DNA of 64,000 nucleotides, taken from Ignavibacteriales bacterium. GTDB taxonomy: Bacteria; Bacteroidota; Ignavibacteria; Ignavibacteriales; Ignavibacteriaceae. Made by a program: the position numbers and the translations under genes. Below, one piece after another: positions 46,070 to 54,286 of the stretch. The stretch is from assembly GCA_020061465.1 (NCBI GenBank), contig JAGUYG010000009.1:62001-126000 (forward strand). Direction: 5' to 3'. The first letter of the stretch is position 1. Every line of letters starts with the position of its first letter. The notes beneath the pieces are model-generated. The model made no database searches and was not told where the DNA came from. It saw only the letters and a program-made list of their open reading frames with translations.

Positions 46070-46867
46070 TTAATCTTTATATCCTACCATTGTGATACTG
46101 ACAATCATTGCATTGTTCTGATCGTACTGCTTAACTTCTTCATCAGTTAAAAATGCCCTTAATAAATTATCGGGAAGATGAATTGTTTTTTCCTTTTTTA
46201 TTTCGACGTTCCTAAATCCTGCATTCTCAACAATTCCGAGATATTCATCTTTACTAGAAGCACCTGCTACACATCCGGCATACAATTCGGCTGAACGTTT
46301 GAGTTTTTCTGGTAAGCTTCCGTTAATAACAATATCTGATATACAAAAGTGTCCTCCCGGTTTTAGTATGCGAAATATTTCGCTAAAAGATTTTTCTTTA
46401 TTCGGAACAAGATTAAGCACGCAATTACTTACAACAACATCGGCAGTCTGTTCCGGAAGCGGGATATTTTCTATTTCACCGAAAACAAACTCTACATTTT
46501 TGTAGCCAAGTTTGGAATTATTCTTTTCGGCTTTAGCGATCATTTCCGGAGTCATATCCAATCCGATTACTTTACCTGTTTCTCCCACTAATGAGCGGGC
46601 TACAAACACGTCATTTCCTGCACCGGAACCTAGGTCAATTACTGTATCGCCTTCTTTAATTCCTGCAAACTGAGTGGGTAAACCACAACCTAAATTAAGA
46701 TCTGCTTCGGCGATATATCCATCTAATCCGAAGTAATCATCCGCCATGATCGAATAATCAGACTTTGATGAGCAGCCGCAGCCGCACGAACTTTTTATAT
46801 CGGCTGCCTTGGCTATTTGTCCGTATTTCTCTTTCACTATCTGTTTTAAATCATTTTCATTTCGCAT
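46070..46867 (-). CDS. arsM: Arsenite methyltransferase
   Basis: A 265-residue SAM-dependent methyltransferase. The SAM site is VIDLGSGAGND. Arsenic-binding type cysteines are placed as in ArsM: SCGCGCSS near the start, LGCGLP, SNCVLNLVP and YAGCVAGA. ArsM adds methyl groups to As(III). A longer frame reaching 46990 overlaps arsR; ATG 46867 has AAGGAG and the family's usual N-terminus. It is 13 bp downstream of arsR. Confidence 0.93.
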   Translation of the reverse strand: MRNENDLKQIVKEKYGQIAKAADIKSSCGCGCSSKSDYSIMADDYFGLDGYIAEADLNLGCGLPTQFAGIKEGDTVIDLGSGAGNDVFVARSLVGETGKVIGLDMTPEMIAKAEKNNSKLGYKNVEFVFGEIENIPLPEQTADVVVSNCVLNLVPNKEKSFSEIFRILKPGGHFCISDIVINGSLPEKLKRSAELYAGCVAGASSKDEYLGIVENAGFRNVEIKKEKTIHLPDNLLRAFLTDEEVKQYDQNNAMIVSITMVGYKD

Positions 46868-46880
46868 TGAGTTTCTCCTT

Positions 46881-47198
46881 TCAACATTTACAAATTTTTG
46901 AAAATAGTTTAGAAAAATCTGCTCTTGCTGTTTGCAAGGCTTTCTGACTAAGACAATAGCAGGTTTTGGGTCCTTCAATTTCACCTTCAATTAAACCTAC
47001 TCGTTTTAGTTCTTTTAAATGCTGAGAAACAGTAGATTGTGCAAGCGGCATCAAGTCTACAATATCTCCACACATACAAACATTTTTATCAGTAAGAATT
47101 TTTAGAATTTTAATTCTTGCCGGATGAGAAAGCGCTTTCGCAATGTCAGCTAACAATATTTCATCTTTAGAGAACATTTCAACTTTTGATTGAGCCAT
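46881..47198 (-). CDS. arsR: ArsR-family metalloregulator
   Basis: A 105-residue winged-helix repressor. The helix-turn-helix is about LAQSTVSQHLKELKRVGLI. The metal-binding motif NVCMCGDIV corresponds to the ELCVCDL of ArsR, and further cysteines occur in TCYC and the terminal KICKC. It should repress the arsR-arsM unit and release DNA on binding As(III). An operator overlaps its promoter just upstream. Confidence 0.93.
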   Translation of the reverse strand: MAQSKVEMFSKDEILLADIAKALSHPARIKILKILTDKNVCMCGDIVDLMPLAQSTVSQHLKELKRVGLIEGEIEGPKTCYCLSQKALQTARADFSKLFSKICKC

Positions 47199-47212
47199 AA
47201 TAATTTCCTAAA

Positions 47213-47252
47213 CGTATATCGTAAATATACGATTAAAAATGTTAGCAGCAAA
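47213..47252 (-). promoter_or_regulatory. arsR promoter with overlapping ArsR operator
   Basis: On the minus strand TTTG (47249-47252) is followed after 19 bp by TATATTTA (47222-47229), matching the Bacteroidetes TTTG / TAnnTTTG promoter except the last base. Two overlapping dyads cover the -7 box: CGTATAT/ATATACG (47213-47231) and ATCGTA/TACGAT (47218-47233). A bound ArsR dimer would block RNA polymerase directly. Confidence 0.75.
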
Positions 47253-47264
47253 TGGTGTTCAAAA

Positions 47265-47299
47265 AAAATCTCCTTCACAATTAAGTTGAAGGAGATTTT
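47265..47299 (-). terminator. Strong intrinsic terminator after the copper gene set
   Basis: AAAATCTCCTTCA and TGAAGGAGATTTT form a perfect 13-bp stem with a 9-nt loop. On the minus strand it is followed by a run of T residues, 43 bp after the YHS gene stop. It should end transcripts of the copper gene set before arsR. Confidence 0.85.
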
Positions 47300-47341
47300 A
47301 TTTACTTTATACTAAAAGGGAACATCTGATGTAGAAGGGAC

Positions 47342-47785
47342 TTAATGTTTTTCCTTCTTGCCGATAAAAGTCTTTCCGTCTTCGCTCAAATTAGATGAAT
47401 ATTTTTTGGGATCTTTTCTAAACTTTGCATCGCATCCGTCGCAGCAAAAGCCATACAATTTACCTTCATATTCAACCGTATTTGCTTCGGGATCAACTTC
47501 GTTTCCCATTACCGGACATACTTCATTCCAAATAATATTACTGCTGCAGCATGCATCGGCAGCTTTTATGTCAACATCTTTGAATTTGTGAGTATGAACT
47601 TCAGTTTTTATTGCTTTACATTCCTTTGAATGATGCATTGATTTTGAGGAGCCTTCTTCCTTCTCATGTTGATGTGTATTACTCTTAACACTATCGGTTT
47701 CAATATTAATGGCAGTTAAAGCAAAAATATTAGCAGATGCTAAAACTAAAATTGAAACAATGAAAGAAATTGTTCTTTTTCTCAT
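47342..47785 (-). CDS. Periplasmic YHS-domain metal-binding protein
   Basis: A 147-residue protein with signal peptide (to about NIFAL). A His-rich stretch (HQHEKEEG, MHHSKE, HTHKF) precedes a YHS/TRASH-like domain at ~85-130: NEVCPVMGNEVDPEAN, then YGFCCDGCDAKFRKDPKKY. Such domains bind copper or other soft metals. It is the last gene of the copper set and is coupled to the HMBD lipoprotein (11-bp gap, AGGAGA site). Confidence 0.82.
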   Translation of the reverse strand: MRKRTISFIVSILVLASANIFALTAINIETDSVKSNTHQHEKEEGSSKSMHHSKECKAIKTEVHTHKFKDVDIKAADACCSSNIIWNEVCPVMGNEVDPEANTVEYEGKLYGFCCDGCDAKFRKDPKKYSSNLSEDGKTFIGKKEKH

Positions 47786-47796
47786 TTGATTTTCTC

Positions 47797-48114
47797 CTAT
47801 TTGTTTTCGAGATATTTATTGAAATTATTTTGTGCGACTTCTACACTGAATTCCTCCAATTTCATTTTACATGTTGGACAGTTGCCGCTTTCGTCGGATA
47901 TTACTTCATAATCCATCGGACATTGAAATAATTTACCGTCCTTGTTTTCATCAAGCCCAGAAACATCAATACTGCTATCTCTGATAATGGACGATTTAAC
48001 TTGTCCCGTTGCCTCCTTATTATGCGTTGCATCATGGTTTTCGGATTTTCCACAACCAATAAGCATAAAAAATATTGTGATTAAAGCTATTGATAAAACA
48101 AGTTTTGTATTCAT
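47797..48114 (-). CDS. Lipoprotein with heavy-metal-binding domain (HMBD)
   Basis: A 105-residue lipoprotein (lipobox about FMLIGC). The C-terminal half carries FQCPMDYEVISDESGNCPTC followed by KMKLEE, the HMBD pattern of C-P-M and C-P-x-C that also begins CusB here. It likely binds copper at the membrane. AAGGAG precedes ATG 48114. Confidence 0.82.
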   Translation of the reverse strand: MNTKLVLSIALITIFFMLIGCGKSENHDATHNKEATGQVKSSIIRDSSIDVSGLDENKDGKLFQCPMDYEVISDESGNCPTCKMKLEEFSVEVAQNNFNKYLENK

Positions 48115-48171
48115 GGTTGACTCCTTTCTATGATTTAGATTTTTTATTTATAGTGTTAAAGTAAAAAGATC

Positions 48172-50340
48172 TTAAAGTTTTATTTTAATTCCTCCGTTAA
48201 TAATTCTTCCGTCAGTCGGTGCGTATATTTCTGCAAAGACAGGGTTGGAAGGTGAACCTGTGTACATTGAACCGTACCTCGATTGCCTTGTATCAAGAAA
48301 ATTTTCAAAGTTTAAGAATACACTTAAGAAACCAAATTTCTTTTCCAGCATTAAGCCTGTTACCCAGAAATCGGTTGTTGATTCACCTGACGATAAAAAC
48401 TGTTTACCCGTATAATAAGCTTCAAGCCCGATTCTGTAATTGTCGTGCTCTTCGAAAATAAGGACTATTCCCAATCTGTGTTTTGGAGTTAAAGGTAAAG
48501 TTCCATTTATATCCCAGATATGATTTTTGGCCTGAATAAATGTATAACCAAAGAAAAATTTTATATGATCATAGGTAATTTTCAAATTAGTTTCTGCTCC
48601 GCGTGTGTCAACGAAACCATCGCCGGTGAAGAATTCAAATAAAAGTGAACCTGTTTCCAATGCTCCAATCAGAAGGGGATTGTTAATTCTTGTATAAAAG
48701 AAAAGCTGATTTATAGAAAAAGTGAATTCATCAAACAGAATTGTTCTGTAATTCACATCGAAATTAAATCCGTATGATCTCTCGGCTTTGATTCTGTCCA
48801 TATTTATTGGAATCAGGCTGCGAAAGAAAATTTTCTCAGCTTCTTCATTGAAGATTGTAGGAATCTTGTATCCCATTCCGCCGCCAAACCTTGAAGAGAC
48901 ATTATGATTGAACTTTAAGAGTAAAGATACTCTCGGAACAGCAAACAACCCGTAGTCAAAATTGTAATCTGCTCTGAATCCGCTCTCGATAATAATATTT
49001 TCAGAAATATCATAGGTATTTTGAATAAAGGAACCTACTGTATAATCAGAATAATCGAGTTTATTTATAAAAAGACTTTTATCATTAAAATCTTCCGATA
49101 AACAATTTAATCCTGCAATCCATTCCAGATTTTCATTTTGCCAATTGTAGCTTGCTTCACTGAAGCTTGATACCTGATTTCCTTTGAAAGAATAATCGGG
49201 AAGGATGATTGTTCTGTTGAAGTAACCAATGCTGTTTTTTATTATTAGTTCTGAACCATTGAGCTTCAGTTTGTATTTGATTTGAGTTGAATACCTGTCA
49301 CTCAGATTTTTCTCTGTGTAAGTAAAAACTGTATCGGGAGTTCCTTCGATTAGATTAATGCCTCCGCCTATTCTATCCTCGGTACTTATTGTACCTCCAA
49401 TTTCGAGAGTGCTTTGTTCATTTAAATAAAAATAAAGCTTTGGATTGAAGGAATATCTTTCTATTTCAGGTAAATCAGTGAAGTTATCATCATTGTTGTC
49501 ATAAGCTCTCTGAGTATTGCGGGATGCAAATAGAGTTAAACCATATTGTTCAAACCTTTGAGAATAAAATCCGCTAAGGTCAAGTCCGCCTGCAGTAGTA
49601 GTATTAATTAAGAATAAAAGATCTCTATGTTTTGAAGGTTCTTTTGACACGAGATTGATCAATCCCGCAATTGCACCGCCGCCGTATAAAGTTGAAGAGC
49701 TCCCCTTAATTATTTCAATTTGCCTCAAATCAAGCGGCGGTATCTGGACTATGCTTAAGCTGCCTGAGAATCCCGAATACAAAGGAAAACCATCTTTTAA
49801 AAGCTGAGTATATCTTCCATCCAAACCCTGAATCCTGAACGTTGAATTAACACTCGATGCAGAAGTTTGCTGAACCTGGATTCCGGTGCTTTCATTTAGC
49901 ATCATAGAAATATTTGACGGATCCATGCTGATCTTCTCGTCAATTTCTTCTCCTGCAATTACTTCAATTCTCGTTGGTTCATCATCAATGAGTCTTGAAC
50001 CCCTGGTGGATGTAACAGAAATTTCCTCAAGCTCTTCAGCTTCCGGTTCAAGAAAAATAACCGGAATTTCATCTGCAATAATGGGGAAAGTAACTTTTAT
50101 TGATTGCGAACTGAAGCCGATATAAGAAAAAATAATTACATAACTACCATCGCGAATGTTAGTAATTTCTACATAGCCATTTTCGTTAGTAGAAGAGCCA
50201 ATTTGTGTATCTTTCAAAATTACATTTACACCAATAAGAGGTTCTTTCGAGTGTTTATCTTTAACAAAAGCTTTAAAAGTGTTTTGAGCTAATGCTGGAA
50301 AAATTGATAGTACAGTAATAATTAGAATTTTTTTAATCAT
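48172..50340 (-). CDS. TonB-dependent outer-membrane receptor
   Basis: A 722-residue receptor. Signal peptide to about PALAQ; a CarboxypepD_reg-like domain at ~20-100 (SKEPLIGVNVILKDTQIG); a plug with SVTSTRGSRLIDDEP, RIQGLDGRYTQLLKDGFPLY and IEIIKGSSSTLYGGGAIAGLINLVSK; then a 22-strand-type barrel ending GRIINGGIKIKL. It lies within the copper efflux set, so import of a copper or metal chelate is possible, as with OprC-like receptors. The ligand is unknown. Confidence 0.87.
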   Translation of the reverse strand: MIKKILIITVLSIFPALAQNTFKAFVKDKHSKEPLIGVNVILKDTQIGSSTNENGYVEITNIRDGSYVIIFSYIGFSSQSIKVTFPIIADEIPVIFLEPEAEELEEISVTSTRGSRLIDDEPTRIEVIAGEEIDEKISMDPSNISMMLNESTGIQVQQTSASSVNSTFRIQGLDGRYTQLLKDGFPLYSGFSGSLSIVQIPPLDLRQIEIIKGSSSTLYGGGAIAGLINLVSKEPSKHRDLLFLINTTTAGGLDLSGFYSQRFEQYGLTLFASRNTQRAYDNNDDNFTDLPEIERYSFNPKLYFYLNEQSTLEIGGTISTEDRIGGGINLIEGTPDTVFTYTEKNLSDRYSTQIKYKLKLNGSELIIKNSIGYFNRTIILPDYSFKGNQVSSFSEASYNWQNENLEWIAGLNCLSEDFNDKSLFINKLDYSDYTVGSFIQNTYDISENIIIESGFRADYNFDYGLFAVPRVSLLLKFNHNVSSRFGGGMGYKIPTIFNEEAEKIFFRSLIPINMDRIKAERSYGFNFDVNYRTILFDEFTFSINQLFFYTRINNPLLIGALETGSLLFEFFTGDGFVDTRGAETNLKITYDHIKFFFGYTFIQAKNHIWDINGTLPLTPKHRLGIVLIFEEHDNYRIGLEAYYTGKQFLSSGESTTDFWVTGLMLEKKFGFLSVFLNFENFLDTRQSRYGSMYTGSPSNPVFAEIYAPTDGRIINGGIKIKL

Positions 50341-50401
50341 AATTAGATAGAATATTTATTAAGGCCTAATTTTATTCGACAAAAATGCGTTCAAATAATT
50401 T

Positions 50402-50453
50402 GTCATTCATTGTCGAAAAACAATTTAATGACTACCGAAGGACAATGAATGAC
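50402..50453. repeat. Perfect 13-bp inverted repeat between cusB and TonB gene
   Basis: GTCATTCATTGTC at 50402-50414 and GACAATGAATGAC at 50441-50453 are perfect reverse complements around 26 bp. On the minus strand there is no T-run, so it is not a clear terminator. It may be a processing hairpin or part of a small repeat element. Similar ATTCATTCA words occur at 58165-58240. Confidence 0.65.
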
Positions 50454-50473
50454 CTCTCCAGTTCTTGAGCTTT

Positions 50474-52261
50474 TTAATGTTGATGCTCCATCGGCTGCTG
50501 CGGTTTATCGCTAACTTCTTTATAACTATCAATAGAGCTAATCCTCCTTGTTACTTCACCGCAGGTTAACATCATGTCACCAAAATATGGATTTAGTATT
50601 TTATCTGATTCACTTAACCAATATGCACCTTTGTCATCAAATGCCATCGGGCAGAACTGAACATAAACCATATCTATTGTTAATCCGAAAAGCTCTGCTG
50701 ATTCAATCAAAACATCAGACAATGTTTCGAAATGTTTCCTTTGCTCTTCAATGTCTTTTGCTTTCAAGATCATATCAATTGATTTTTTTAATTGCTTTTC
50801 TTTTTCCATCCACTCGTGGTGTGCTTTTTCATCTAAAAGATTCATATCAACCGATTGAACAGACTTCATTATTCTACCCGCACTATTTTTTGCGCTAGTA
50901 AAATTACTTTTAACCAAAGAATTTTTTAAATCGAAATAACGCCTGGTTAAATCTGTCAATTGTGATTTGAATTTTTCATGAACAGAAATCCGTTTGCTTA
51001 CCGGACGGTTCATCATACTATAATTACCACTTAACTGTGCTGCAGCATCTATTGCAAAAACACCGTTAGTAACAATTTCTTCACCCTCCTTCAATCCTTT
51101 TTCAACTATATAAAAATCTCCCGCACGCGGACCAAGAACGATATCACGCATTTCGAAAGCGGGAAATTCACTTCCCTGTACTTTTACGTAGACTACTGAT
51201 CGTGTACCTGTCCATAAAACAGATGTTTTAGAAATCAATAATGATTTACCCTTAAGTTCTGCCTGTGCAGAAAATTGTGCTTTTATTTTTCCCTTAACAA
51301 ACATTTCAGGTTTCAGTTGAAGTTCGGGATTATTAGCTTCGGCTCGCACAGATGCTGTGCGTGTCTGAGGATTTATAAGCGGATCAATAAAAGTTACAGT
51401 TGATGTAAATTCTTTCCCCGGTAAAGATGCAACAGTGAAATTTACTTTGCTGCCAATTTTCACCAATGCTAAATCTTGTTCATAAGCATCAAGCATAACC
51501 CAGATAGAAGATAAATCTACTATTTCAAAAAGAACGCTTCCCCTGTTAACATAATCGCCTGTGGAAACATTGCGCGTCATTACGATTCCTGAAATGTCTG
51601 CATAAACATCAAGTTCAGTCATTACTTCACCGTTGGATTCTATTGCCGCAATCTGCTTTTCGGTAATCTTCCACAAACGCAGCTTCTCTCTCACTGCATT
51701 ATAGAGCGATGGATTAACTTGCTTATTTTTTGCTGCTTCAATTAATTCTCTTTGTGCAGTTACCAATTCCGGTGAATAAATTGTTGCCATCTTCTCGCCT
51801 TTAGTAACTGCTTGACCAGTGAAATCAACAAAGAGTTTTTCAATTCTTCCGGAATAGTTTGCCGTTATAACTGCAAGCTTCTTTTCATTCGGTGCGATCT
51901 TACCGGTTAAATAAATTTCATATTCGGGAGTTAAATAACTTACTTTTGCAGTCTGAACATTTGCAAGAGCAATTGCTTCGGGGGACATAGTATAAATGAA
52001 AGGATTATCTGAATCAGTATCATTTCTCGAAGTCAATGGAATTAAATCCATTCCGCAAATAGGGCATTTACCGGGTTCCTTCTGCCTAATCTGGGGATGC
52101 ATTGAGCAAGTATAAATTGATGACTCAATGTGCTGATCATTTGATGTGCTGATGTGCCGATTGTTTGAAATACCAATTAATTGATTTATTATGAAATATA
52201 TCAATAAACCGGTTATTAGACCTGCAGCACCTGTCAAAATTTCTTTTTTTGAAAATTTCAT
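50474..52261 (-). CDS. cusB: CusB-like RND efflux membrane-fusion protein
   Basis: A 595-residue periplasmic adaptor. An N-terminal membrane anchor (LITGLLIYFIINQLIGI) precedes HMBD at ~50-80 (YTCSMHPQIRQKEPGKCPIC), then a barrel-sandwich hybrid, hairpin and beta-barrel (DVYADISGIVMTRNVSTGDYV; WVMLDAYEQDLALVKIG). The C-terminal ~170 residues form a DUF3347-like four-helix domain with metal-type residues near VQFCPMAF. It links CusA to the TolC-like channel. Its N-terminal linker is encoded by a low-complexity repeat. Its start overlaps the four-helix gene stop by 4 bp. Confidence 0.88.
   Translation of the reverse strand: MKFSKKEILTGAAGLITGLLIYFIINQLIGISNNRHISTSNDQHIESSIYTCSMHPQIRQKEPGKCPICGMDLIPLTSRNDTDSDNPFIYTMSPEAIALANVQTAKVSYLTPEYEIYLTGKIAPNEKKLAVITANYSGRIEKLFVDFTGQAVTKGEKMATIYSPELVTAQRELIEAAKNKQVNPSLYNAVREKLRLWKITEKQIAAIESNGEVMTELDVYADISGIVMTRNVSTGDYVNRGSVLFEIVDLSSIWVMLDAYEQDLALVKIGSKVNFTVASLPGKEFTSTVTFIDPLINPQTRTASVRAEANNPELQLKPEMFVKGKIKAQFSAQAELKGKSLLISKTSVLWTGTRSVVYVKVQGSEFPAFEMRDIVLGPRAGDFYIVEKGLKEGEEIVTNGVFAIDAAAQLSGNYSMMNRPVSKRISVHEKFKSQLTDLTRRYFDLKNSLVKSNFTSAKNSAGRIMKSVQSVDMNLLDEKAHHEWMEKEKQLKKSIDMILKAKDIEEQRKHFETLSDVLIESAELFGLTIDMVYVQFCPMAFDDKGAYWLSESDKILNPYFGDMMLTCGEVTRRISSIDSYKEVSDKPQQPMEHQH
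52124..52151 (-). repeat. ATCAGCACATCA-type repeat, inverted copy in cusB
   Basis: Read on the minus strand, this is CAGCACATCAAATGATCAGC followed by ACATTGAG. It matches the element at 52643-52670 at about 24 of 28 positions but in opposite orientation. Here it lies within the cusB linker codons. Confidence 0.6.
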
Positions 52262-52611
52262 TTTAAAGACCTTTTAGTAGTGTAAATAATTCTTGTTAAA
52301 AGTTTTTGAATGACTAGAAGCTTGTCAATTAATTCTTTTGGCTCTGGATAATGTTTGCTTCGCTTACAAAGCAAGAGCCAATATTCTGTTTCTTCTGCTT
52401 CCTTTGCTGCGATTTTTAATTTATGGATAAAATCTAATTTACTTTCCGCGCTCTGGGCTTCACGGATATTAGCACCAATTGAAACACCGGATTTTAACAA
52501 CTGACGTGATATTACAAATTTCTTATCGCTTTCAAGCATTTCGCTGAAATCAATTATATCGAGAGCAAATTCAAAACTCAACTCAAGTATTTCATTTCTT
52601 CTTTCTTTCAT
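52258..52611 (-). CDS. Four-helix-bundle protein (23S rRNA IVS type)
   Basis: A 117-residue all-helical protein of the family once found in 23S rRNA intervening sequences (TIGR02436 type). The signature is LLKSGVSIGANIREAQSAES followed by KLDFIHKLKIAAKEAEETEYWLLL. Known relatives include DGR accessory proteins (Avd). It has no evident link to metal efflux, yet it sits inside the cus gene set between the TolC-like gene and cusB, flanked by inverted short repeats (52124 and 52643). Its stop overlaps cusB by 4 bp. Confidence 0.85.
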   Translation of the reverse strand: MKERRNEILELSFEFALDIIDFSEMLESDKKFVISRQLLKSGVSIGANIREAQSAESKLDFIHKLKIAAKEAEETEYWLLLCKRSKHYPEPKELIDKLLVIQKLLTRIIYTTKRSLK

Positions 52612-52642
52612 TTTATACCTCTTAACAAATTTAAAATTTCAT

Positions 52643-52670
52643 CAGCACATCAAACAATCAGCACATTAGC
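52643..52670 (+). repeat. ATCAGCACATCA-type repeat, copy upstream of four-helix gene
   Basis: CAGCACATCAAACAATCAGC followed by ACATTAGC, in the 67-bp gap between the TolC-like and four-helix genes. It is the inverted partner of 52124-52151. Similar CAGCACATTAGC words are a familiar intergenic low-complexity repeat in Bacteroidota genomes. Confidence 0.6.
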
Positions 52671-52678
52671 AAATCAGT

Positions 52679-54286
52679 TTATCGTCCCATCAACCTTTCA
52701 ATCATAGCTGCTGCTATATTCTGATCCACAACCGCAGCAAGACTTCTCAATCTGTAGTCAAGTAACTGCTGCTGCATTCTTAACACTTCTTCAAAGTTAC
52801 TTCCGGCGGTAGTGTATTGAATGGTGAGAATGTTCAAAGCCTGTTGAGCCAATTGAGTCTGCTGCTCATATAATTCAATTCGTCTTTCAGCATCTTTAAA
52901 GTCCTTAAGTGCTTCTTCATAACTTACAAGTAATTGATTTTCTGTTTCTTCCTTTCTTTTACCTGTAGAATGACGTAAAAATTCCGCTTCCTTTACAGAT
53001 GCATCGTATTTACTTCGCCAAATAGGAAGACTGATCGTTACCATCGGCATAATCATATTTTTTGCAGTCATCATACTTTCAGGTCTTTGTTGAAATATTG
53101 AATATTGCAGCCCAAGACCAATCATCGGGAATCCCATTTTTTTGTTCATTCTTTCATGAGCTAAATGAGACTCTTCTTCTCTTTGAAGCATTTGCAGCAT
53201 CGGATTGTTTAACCGGATACTGTCAGGTATTTCAAAAATTGATGCCGGTAGAGATGATGCAGAAATAGCATCGGGTATGTTTACATATTCATCCGCTGAT
53301 CTGTTCAGCAATTTATTAAACTGAACGAGTAATGGCTGCTTACTATCATAAAGTAAAGCTAGCTTATTTTTTAATTCATTTATTTCTAATTGTACGCGAA
53401 GTACATTAACCATATTACCGTCGCTGCTCATCGAGTTCATACCGCTCATATCTTGCGCTTGAGTAGTTGAGCCAGGAGTAGTTTGATTTTGCATATTCAT
53501 TCCACTCATACCAGAAGTGCTAGATGTTCCGGATGATTTATCCTTTCCCGAAGGCATTTCCGAAGGATCCCGAATACTTTCGGGACGGGATCGTTCCGAT
53601 TGCATTCCACCGCTGGAAGAACCGCTTGATCCGCCTGTCGATCCGCTTTTAAGACGGGTGATTGCAATTTCTTCGAGTGTTTTAAGGATTTCTATATTTT
53701 CTTCAGCAATAGATATTTCTTTTCGAAGAAGGTGAAGTGAATACCAGATTGCTTTCACTTCATAGAACAACATAGTCTTGGCTTCATTAAATTCTTCATA
53801 CCTTGCTTTAGCCATTGCAACTGCTTCATCCTCTGCTGCACTAAGTGTTCCGAACCATGGAAACATCTGCATTAGAGAAATATCAGCAATTTGATTACCC
53901 ATATATCTTTCCATCGGTTCAATAAAAATTCCGAATGAAAGCTGGGGATCCGGCAGAGCTCCAACCTGCGGCACTTTTTCTAATGATGCCTGGTATGAAA
54001 AAAATTTTGCTTTCAAGCCCGGATTGTTTTCAGCAGCTATCTTTAAATATTCATCAAGAGATTGTGCATTGGACGGGAAAATTATAAAAATGGTACAGAG
54101 GATGAAGAGTAGTGTTTTACCCACCCCTCGCCCCTCCAAGGATGGAACAATACTCTTTTTAAAACGGAGAAGTATCCCCTCCAGGGAGGGGATGAAGGGG
54201 TGGGTATAGTTGTTTGAGAATATTATACTATGATACATATATGATTTAACACTATTCAAACTTTTATTGAAATTTTTTCTTCTCAT
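52679..54286 (-). CDS. cusC: TolC-family outer-membrane channel (CusC-like)
   Basis: An outer-membrane efflux protein for the CusCBA pump. The body has two OEP repeats: SLDEYLKIAAENNPGLKAKF near the start, ADPQLSFGIFIEPMERY-like sequence, and a late YTTAGSNFEEVLRMQQQLLD. A Ser/Gly/Met-rich loop lies at ~225-285 (GMSGMNMQNQ, MSGMNSMSSDG), a likely metal-contact site. ATG 54286 overlaps the cusA stop (ATGA). A palindromic repeat encodes residues ~28-56, before the hydrophobic signal (KTLLFILCTIFIIFPSNAQ). GTG 54124 with GGAGG inside the repeat could be the working start (481 residues). Confidence 0.85.
   Translation of the reverse strand: MRRKNFNKSLNSVKSYMYHSIIFSNNYTHPFIPSLEGILLRFKKSIVPSLEGRGVGKTLLFILCTIFIIFPSNAQSLDEYLKIAAENNPGLKAKFFSYQASLEKVPQVGALPDPQLSFGIFIEPMERYMGNQIADISLMQMFPWFGTLSAAEDEAVAMAKARYEEFNEAKTMLFYEVKAIWYSLHLLRKEISIAEENIEILKTLEEIAITRLKSGSTGGSSGSSSGGMQSERSRPESIRDPSEMPSGKDKSSGTSSTSGMSGMNMQNQTTPGSTTQAQDMSGMNSMSSDGNMVNVLRVQLEINELKNKLALLYDSKQPLLVQFNKLLNRSADEYVNIPDAISASSLPASIFEIPDSIRLNNPMLQMLQREEESHLAHERMNKKMGFPMIGLGLQYSIFQQRPESMMTAKNMIMPMVTISLPIWRSKYDASVKEAEFLRHSTGKRKEETENQLLVSYEEALKDFKDAERRIELYEQQTQLAQQALNILTIQYTTAGSNFEEVLRMQQQLLDYRLRSLAAVVDQNIAAAMIERLMGR
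54118..54206. repeat. 89-bp palindromic element within the TolC-like gene
   Basis: The outer arms are TACCCACCCCT (54118-54128) and AGGGGTGGGTA (54196-54206), perfect inverts, and the inner arms are CCCCTCC (54131-54137) and GGAGGGG (54185-54191). It is far more GC-rich than its surroundings. It is read through in frame and adds residues of the type PSLEG twice to the protein's N-terminus. This looks like a small REP/MITE-like insertion. Confidence 0.8.

Noticed and set aside
46868-46990. N-terminal extension of arsM
   Set aside because: It overlaps arsR out of frame; AAGGAG and the family N-terminus support ATG 46867.
52258-52611. Diversity-generating retroelement (Avd-like protein)
   Set aside because: No reverse transcriptase and no variable/template repeat pair were found in the window.
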